Source: Triangularia verruculosa
Taxonomy: Eukaryota > Ascomycota > Sordariomycetes > Sordariales > Podosporaceae
Length of the DNA stretch: 64,000 bases
Assembly: GCA_033296885.1 (NCBI GenBank)
Contig: MU863987.1
Span: 62,001 to 126,000 of the forward strand
Direction: 5' to 3'
Shown here piece after piece: positions 58,329 through 64,000 of this stretch. Positions within the stretch are counted from its first letter, which is position 1. Each line of letters starts with the position of its first letter. Both the position numbers and the translations under genes were made by a program. Under the pieces are notes generated by a model. It made no database searches. It was not told where the DNA came from and worked only from the letters and a program-made list of their open reading frames with translations.

Positions 58329-59006
58329 GGTAGATTTGGGACGATTCTCACATTATAATGCATAGCAAACGCCTCCTGTCCCCTCGGGCTCTCTCTCCAT
58401 TTCAATCATGACCAACTGGTGTGGGAGTGCAACGAGTTGATAGCGAGCGGACGATATCCTGACGGCACCACCGGTATGATCCCAGCACCATGCCCACAGC
58501 CGCCTCGACCACTTATTGCAAACGGCCCTCTTGCCGGGCCAGGAGCTCCCTCACGCGTGGAAGCCCATCATCCGCGCATACTCGTCCAGTGGACTAACAA
58601 AGTCCTCCGATAAGCTCATTGCTCTCCACGGTAAAGCTTTCAGAATCAAGGACGTACTAAAAGCCGACCACAGCGCAGGACTCTTCAGCACAAATCTTAA
58701 GTCCCAAGCATTATGTCAATTTGTCAGAAACAGCAGACTGGAAGAAAATCAACCACCGACCCAAGCAGGAGTACAACCCAGATCCATCTACGCTTCCCAC
58801 TGTGCGAAGCAGAATGTAGTGACAATATTGTGAGGTTATACCTAGGTATTGCTAGCCAGTGCCTCGAATTTAAAACAACAGTAACTTGGCCCTTTAGTAG
58901 CGAGTGATATATCACTCTAGTGAAGCCAGACGTTGAGATTCAGCAGCGAAGATGTGGGAAGAAAGTCGAAAGAAAAAAGAATGGCCACATCGTATGACGG
59001 GAATTG
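58329..59006. other. spacer, no gene seen
   Basis: Between the 5S and tRNA genes; short frames only. Confidence 0.5.
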
Positions 59007-59094
59007 AGCCCGACGTGGGGGTCGAACCCACAACCTTGAGATTACGGAGGAACTCCTTAAGAGTCTCACGCTCTACCGATTGAGCTAGCCGGGC
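59007..59094 (-). tRNA. tRNA-Lys (CTT) with 15-nt intron
   Basis: Acceptor stem GCCCGGC pairs with GTCGGGC. D arm TAGCTCAATCGGTAGAGC; anticodon arm TGAGA-CTCTTAA-TCTCA after removal of a 15-base intron (AGGAGTTCCTCCGTA) placed just 3' of the anticodon; T arm GTGGGTTCGACCCCCAC. Mature length 73. The anticodon CTT decodes AAG. Confidence 0.95.
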
Positions 59095-59508
59095 GATGTG
59101 CCGTGGCCACTTGAAGATGTATGGATTGGCTGGGTAGAATGTTGATATGCGCGGAAACTTCGGGCTGTGGCGTTGATTGAATTTTCTCGCGTTGTGCGGC
59201 CTGTGGTTGGTGGAGGTTTGAGTTAGGGACCCACTTGTGCTGTTGGGGTCAAGTTTTGGAGGTGGGCACTGGTCAGTGCTGTGGGTGCTACGCTAAAACA
59301 TGTCCAGTGACAAGTTGGGACAACCTGAAGTTGACCACATGCTTGAGCTCCATGTTGTTGCAGAGATGGAAGCGGGGGTTGGTGAACTGGGTCGATTTTA
59401 CCTCCCTAGGTAGAAAGGTCAACGAAGAGCATCTATCCTCCTCACTCAATACCTACATCACCCAAGGCATCAAAATCACCGCAGCTCTAACCACCAAGTC
59501 GATAAATC
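59095..59508. other. NmrA-like gene promoter region
   Basis: Short spacer; CCTAGGTAG near 59405; nothing else seen. Confidence 0.5.
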
Positions 59509-60441
59509 ATGGCCTCCAACACCATCCTCGTTGTCGGCGCGACAGGTCGGCAAGGCGGTGCAGTCGTCAAGGCTCTTCTTGACCTTCCCGCGCAGAATCT
59601 GCCCATCCGTATTCTCGCCTTGACTCGGAATGCCCAATCAAAAAATGCGAAGAAGCTCGCCGAGTCTCACAAGGGCGTCCTTGAGATTATTCAAGGCGAC
59701 AGCTCCCAGCCAAAGCCAATCTTCAAGACACTGCCCAAAGGCTCCGTAGACGGCCTGTTCATCGTCACCGTGCCGCCCATGGATGATCGCTCCAACGTCA
59801 GCGAGGAAGATCAAGCCCTTCCCTTGATTGATGCCGCGGTGGAGCATGGAGTCAAGCACATTGTCTTCACATCTGTTGAACGCGGCGGCGATGAAAAGAG
59901 CTGGTCTAACCCCACCAACGTCCCCCGCTTCATCCCGAAACACAACATCGAACTCTACCTCCGAGACAAGGCCGAGAAGGAGCAGGGCAAATTCACCTGG
60001 ACCATTCTTCGCCCAGTAGCTTACCTCGAGAACTTCAAACCCGGCATATTCTGCTCCGTGTTCACGGCCATGTGGGCGACCTCGCTGAGCCCAACCACCA
60101 AGCTGCAACTTGTCAGCGTCCGCGACATTGGCAAGTTCGCCGCCAAGGCATTTGTCGAGCCTGTCAAATGGTCGAACAAGGCTCTCGGTCTTGCCGGCGT
60201 CGAGTTGACGCTGCCCGAAGCTAGGGAAAGGTTTCGTGAGGTGACAGGCAACGACCTGCCAGAAGCCTGGGGTCTCTTTGGGAGGGGTATACTCTGGATT
60301 AGAAAGGAAGTGGGCATGATGTTCCAATATTTTGAGGATGAGGGTTGCCAGGCCGTCATCGAGGAGAGGAGGAAGGATTTGCCGGAGCTTCAAGACTTTG
60401 AAGCTTGGCTCAAAGACCCGAGCAATGGATGGACAAAGTAG
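59509..60441 (+). CDS. NmrA-like NAD(P)-binding protein
   Basis: Single exon, 310 residues, complete. Rossmann start NTILVVGATGRQGGAVV with the G-x-x-G-x-x-G dinucleotide loop at 10-16, ALTRNAQSKNAKKLA after strand 2, GDSSQPK, GLFIVTVPPM, HIVFTSVERGGDE and TWTILRPVAYLENF, the last being characteristic of the NmrA family in place of a catalytic Tyr-x3-Lys. Fungal NmrA proteins are redox or nitrogen-signalling sensors and isoflavone-reductase-like enzymes; which applies is not readable. Cytosolic: no signal peptide. Family length normal. Confidence 0.92.
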   Translation: MASNTILVVGATGRQGGAVVKALLDLPAQNLPIRILALTRNAQSKNAKKLAESHKGVLEIIQGDSSQPKPIFKTLPKGSVDGLFIVTVPPMDDRSNVSEEDQALPLIDAAVEHGVKHIVFTSVERGGDEKSWSNPTNVPRFIPKHNIELYLRDKAEKEQGKFTWTILRPVAYLENFKPGIFCSVFTAMWATSLSPTTKLQLVSVRDIGKFAAKAFVEPVKWSNKALGLAGVELTLPEARERFREVTGNDLPEAWGLFGRGILWIRKEVGMMFQYFEDEGCQAVIEERRKDLPELQDFEAWLKDPSNGWTK

Positions 60442-61116
60442 CGTGGGAAGTCTGACTCCTTTGGTTTTCCACTGACTTCTTTTTCTAGCAGCCGACGCAG
60501 GCACATCAGAGGTCTAGTACATGTAGGTCCGCATTGATACCATATCCCAACCGTTTAAATATGGCCTCCCTCTCAGGATTCAGTCAAGAAATCAAATTCC
60601 ATTGACTACTTGCCTCTGAATTGGTAATGCTGTTCACCTAACCCACGGATCAATATCTCCAGAACATTCATCGGCTAGACCGAGTCAAACAAAGGCTTGT
60701 TTCTCTCGCTTCGGTATGGTACAGACCATCAACATCGACGGAACGGGGAATGCTTGCTGTGGGATTGCGCTATCGACTTCCACGGGGCGGCTCACCTGTT
60801 GCTGCCAGGGATTCCCTGACGTTTTTGGTTGGTCGACAAAGCCTAGATCGACCTGCGGCTGAGAGCTAGCGGCGAGCCATCATCAATCTGTAATTTGACA
60901 GCACCAAAGTATCGATAATCGTTTCCGCCCAACATGGGCCAGCCAGGTCGATGGGAAACCACGTGGAAACCTACCTGGTTGCATGATGGCCGAAGGAAGA
61001 TGGCAAAAGCACAACACGCGCCAGACTTCCCCTTTTCTCAACTCCTTAAGGACAGCCTCTCGTTGACATTCTTCCTTGCGGCTTAGGCCTCATCACACTC
61101 GTTATCGTTGTTCAAG
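60442..61116. other. spacer, no gene seen
   Basis: No recognisable feature. The upstream in-frame region of the next gene has no ATG after the TAG at 61084-61086. Confidence 0.5.
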
Positions 61117-62381
61117 ATGCCGGTCGCAGCGCTTTCGGCCAATCCCCTCAATCCGACATGCTTGGAGACGAGCTGTCTCAACCAGGTTTTAGGCCTGAAT
61201 GGTAATGACGCCGCCGTGCAGTTCTCTTCATGTGTGGCCCAGTTTGGTTCGCCAGTCGTGTCGACCGTGTAAGTTTGTGAACTGTCGTGTGTCTTGGGAG
61301 CTCCCTATGGCAGCGGCTAACGCTCCGAAATAGAACGCCCACAGAAACCGTTTACGCCACCGCCACCACGACCGTTGAATACATCGACATTATCGTCTCG
61401 CTTACGACAGCCACCTCGACGCTCGAGGAGACCTTGACCTCGTACGACAGTGTCTTCACGACAGCTACCGAGTATACCACCACCAATGTCGTCACCGTTG
61501 CTACTACAGTCACGGGCAACCCTGCTCCAAGCACTCTCAAGAAGATGCGGAAGCGCAAGAACTGCACCAAGAAACCGTCTTCGACCCTGAGCAAGACTGA
61601 GACTGTGCCTGCCACTGAGGTTCCTCAGACTTCCACCATTGAGACTGAAACTCAGACCATCACTTCGATGACCTCTGCTGTCCCCATCTGCTCTGACGAG
61701 GCCGAGTACTCGTCTGCCTGCTCCTGCATCGGTGCCGTCAGCGATATCACCGAGACCGTCACCGCCACCGCCGACATCTCCACCTCGACCATCTACGAAA
61801 CAGTCAGCAGCGCCATCCTTTCCGTTTCCGAATCTGTCGTCAACGTCGTCGTCACCACCGTGGTGGTCAAGCCAGCCACAGTAACCGCCACCAGCACCTT
61901 CAGCACCGGCCTCGAGACCACCACCACTGTCACCAGCGTGCTTCATCCCACCCAGACCTCTCAGCTACTCATCGAAGGGGGACCCCGCGCCGGAAGGCCT
62001 CTTAGAGTCGTCAACCAATACGTCCAGTGGGCTTCCAGCGGAAGTGGAAGCGGAAGCGACATCACATTTACCCTTGCGAACGGTCAGCCGTGGTTGCCTG
62101 GCCAACCCCAGGTAAAGCTTTACGTCCATTCTGCGAGCAGCCAGGTCGGTGTGCTGTACTTCCAGACTGTTGTTCAGGCCGCGATCTATGGAGATGCGGC
62201 GGTAACCTGCGGTGTGAATGAGAGTGGGAACTTGAGCTGCGTGAGCGTCCACGGCGTCACTGGTAGCAGGTTGACTGATTTTTGGCAATGCGGTGCTTAT
62301 GTTTACTTGGCGAGGTCAGGGTTTCAGCCGGCCGGTTGCACCAGGATTGAGATCAAGCCGGCTGGTTTGACGTATGTGTAG
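61117..62381 (+). CDS. Thr/Ser/Val-rich protein, probably wall or secreted
   Basis: Exons 61117-61268 and 61334-62381 (GT|A); 399 residues. N-terminal part M-P-V-A-A-L-S-A-N-P-L-N with C-L-E-T-S-C-L and V-Q-F-S-S-C. A long Thr/Val-rich region follows (ETVYATATTTVEY, TTTNVVTVATTV and similar) with a basic KKMRKRKNCTKK insert and a C-S-D-E-A-E-Y-S-S-A-C-S-C motif. The C-terminal 130 residues look folded and Cys-containing (VKLYVHSASSQVGVLYFQT, C-G-V-N-E-S, FWQCGAYVYLARSGFQPAGC). Thr-rich tracts of this type are heavily O-glycosylated in fungal wall proteins. No signal peptide at this start, so an upstream exon may be missing, or export is by another route. Family not recognised. Confidence 0.7.
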
Positions 62382-62467
62382 GGGAGAGGAGGGATCTTGT
62401 AGATACCTATTTTGGGCGATGGAATGGGGAGAGGAGGGATTTTGTAGATATTTTTGGGCGATGGAAT
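62381..62467 (+). repeat. 45-bp tandem duplication at the stop codon
   Basis: Two copies of a unit starting GGGGAGAGGAGGGAT at 62381 and 62426; the second is about 3 bases shorter. Starts on the last base of the stop codon. Confidence 0.8.
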
Positions 62468-62725
62468 TGCTGGATGACTGGCTAATTTGACATGTTGAAT
62501 TACCTATACCTTGTGTATTTATTATGTTACGTGTGACACTTGCGTCTCGTTGGAAGATTAGGCTGAGATATTAAAACTTAAATCAGGTACGTTGTAGGGG
62601 TTCAAGCACAGATTTATATGGAGAGAAGCTCGGATTGTATCATATAAAAGATCAAATTGGTAGGGTGAAAAGGTGGGGAAGTTGGGATAACATTCCAAGT
62701 TGTGCTCAAATAATGTAGGTATCTT
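62468..62725. other. convergent spacer
   Basis: AT-rich 3' regions of both flanking genes; nothing else seen. Confidence 0.5.
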
Positions 62726-63535
62726 CTATCTCGCCCTTGTCCCTCTGACCCGTCCTCTCCTACTACCAATAACATTTACCCTTGGTCTAACGACAAGATA
62801 CTCAGGGTAACACTCCCTCCCCTCCCCCGGCCGCTGGAACAATCCATGAGCAAACTCTACCATCTCGGGCCTTCCCAAAATTCTATAGAAATCCTCCTCG
62901 GGCATACCGTGAAACCCACCACCTGCAATCCCACCAGCTGGTCCCCGGATCTTGCAGTGCTCACCCCAGAAGAACTCCTCGTTCAGCTCAACCTCATTTT
63001 GCTCAGTACAATGAAGCCTGAAGCTGCCCCAGCAGCCGTTTAGTGGATACAATATGGCAAGATGCTTCCCGTTTGGACCGTCAATGTCAAATGATCCGAG
63101 GGCAAGGCCTTCGAGATCAGCCTCTTGGGGTGAGAGACGGGCTCGAAAGGTCAGTTGACGGGAGACGAAGGAGGACTCGGAGGAGTAGTTAATGGCAAGA
63201 GTGGTGTCCAGGCGACGGTAGGTGTTTTGGACGAGGTCGCGGACGAGGTAGGAAAGACGGGAACGGGAGTGGTCTAGTTTGTGGAGGATTTTGAAGCGGG
63301 AGGAGAGGGTGGTGAAGAGGGGGAGGGGGTGGTGTTTGTCTTTGCCATAAGATTGGGCAAATTCGACGTCGAGAGTGTTATAAGAAGATGAGGGATGGAT
63401 TACGGGGGTGGAAAGAGGGGACATTCTGGGGAGATATCGACTTTTTTGGGTTGGTCGAAGATGTTGAGATGAAAAGGGGGCAATAGCCTGTCTGGAGTTG
63501 ACTGGAATGCAGGTATTCGTGGGGGCTGTGGTCAT
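62726..63535 (-). CDS. uncharacterised protein
   Basis: Single frame, 269 residues from the ATG at 63535 (frame also open 17 codons upstream without ATG). N-terminal 60 residues are Ser/Thr/Pro-rich. Middle: DKHHPLPLFTTLSSRFKIL, LSYLVRDLVQNTYRRLDTTL, AINYSSESSFVSRQLTFRAR. Then LALGSFDIDGPNGKHLAILY and a Gly-rich segment RGPAGGIAGGGFHGM, EDFYRILGRPEMVEFAHGLF. Ends with a strongly basic S-R-R-G-R-V-R-G-T-R-A-R tail. No domain recognised; no signal peptide. Coding is supported by length and mixed composition only. Confidence 0.6.
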   Translation of the reverse strand: MTTAPTNTCIPVNSRQAIAPFSSQHLRPTQKSRYLPRMSPLSTPVIHPSSSYNTLDVEFAQSYGKDKHHPLPLFTTLSSRFKILHKLDHSRSRLSYLVRDLVQNTYRRLDTTLAINYSSESSFVSRQLTFRARLSPQEADLEGLALGSFDIDGPNGKHLAILYPLNGCWGSFRLHCTEQNEVELNEEFFWGEHCKIRGPAGGIAGGGFHGMPEEDFYRILGRPEMVEFAHGLFQRPGEGRECYPEYLVVRPRVNVIGSRRGRVRGTRAR

Positions 63536-64000
63536 GTTAAATATGGCTTGAACCTCTGAGAAAGAGGTATTCTGGAATTTCTGCACTTTACGTGCGGCCT
63601 GAACATTTTCATTACCCTCATGTTGTACGTGACCAACGTCATTGTTCGCGATAATTGCTTGCGCCCAACAAAAGACATCAAAGAGATTGTTATGTGGTGT
63701 TATGGCGGAGTGAAGTGCTGTGCAACGTTTCTTTGTTAGGCAACTCGGTCAAATTGTGTCCAATTCCCTTTGCAACTTGGCCGGCGAGGAGTCAACAGTC
63801 AGCGCTTGTGAGAGATAGCGCTATTGAGTAAGGTAGGTAAATGCATTTCTACTCAGAGTTGCATGGCCCTCCTTGGTGAATAGATACCTTAGAGTTCAGG
63901 GTCCGTCCCTTTGAATGGTGATTAATTTCAGAATAACTGCGCAATCCACTAAAAGACAGAAAAAGAAATATCAATGGGAAATACAGTGAACTAACTCTGA
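63536..64000. other. window end, no gene seen
   Basis: Upstream region of the preceding gene; no further exon recognised. Confidence 0.5.

Overview
The window reads as nuclear DNA of a filamentous ascomycete (Pezizomycotina, most like a Sordariomycete). Introns are short (about 50-70 nt, GT..AG). HET-domain genes are numerous, and there is a NACHT-type NLR, a zinc-cluster regulator, a dispersed 5S rRNA gene, a tRNA-Lys with a 15-nt intron, and T-rich and CT-rich spacers with CCTACCTA/GGTACCTA motifs. No species is claimed.

Layout. 1-15072: a 5'-truncated HET-domain gene, then ten small paralogous genes (1833-13117; the first on minus, nine on plus), then a second HET-domain gene on minus broken by a frameshift. 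15518-24399: a DUF1479 oxygenase-like protein, a zinc-cluster transcription factor, an intact HET-domain gene and an alpha/beta hydrolase. 24640-42905: a gene-poor stretch framed by two related MITEs in opposite orientation; it holds a secreted polysaccharide deacetylase and a tiny Cys/His protein. 42906-47569: no gene recognised. 47570-50968: a beta-lactamase-like serine hydrolase, a frameshifted small protein and an uncharacterised basic protein. 52146-57976: a divergent pair, an NLR with an acylation-type N-terminus and a HET-domain gene with an in-frame TAG. 58208-63535: 5S rRNA, tRNA-Lys, an NmrA-like protein, a Thr-rich protein and an uncharacterised protein.

The most unusual content is the ten-gene array. 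Its members encode about 105-232 residues and mostly share a three-exon plan with phase-1 introns. Exon 1 is a short peptide usually ending in [D/N]-W-x-x-I. Exon 2 carries an Asp-Cys-Arg helix core and an FF helix. Exon 3 is acidic and usually carries W-x-x-[V/I]. Seven members have the 9-mer TGTTGCTCC or a one-mismatch form at about -170 to -340. I recognise no characterised family. The position between two HET genes suggests, but does not prove, a role in allorecognition or cell death.

Several allorecognition-type genes are damaged: a frameshifted HET, a HET with TAG, and an NLR with WD-like sequence stranded beyond its stop. This fits birth-and-death evolution, though assembly error at the single-base lesions cannot be excluded. 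All exon structures were inferred by eye from splice sites, reading frame and comparison between paralogs.
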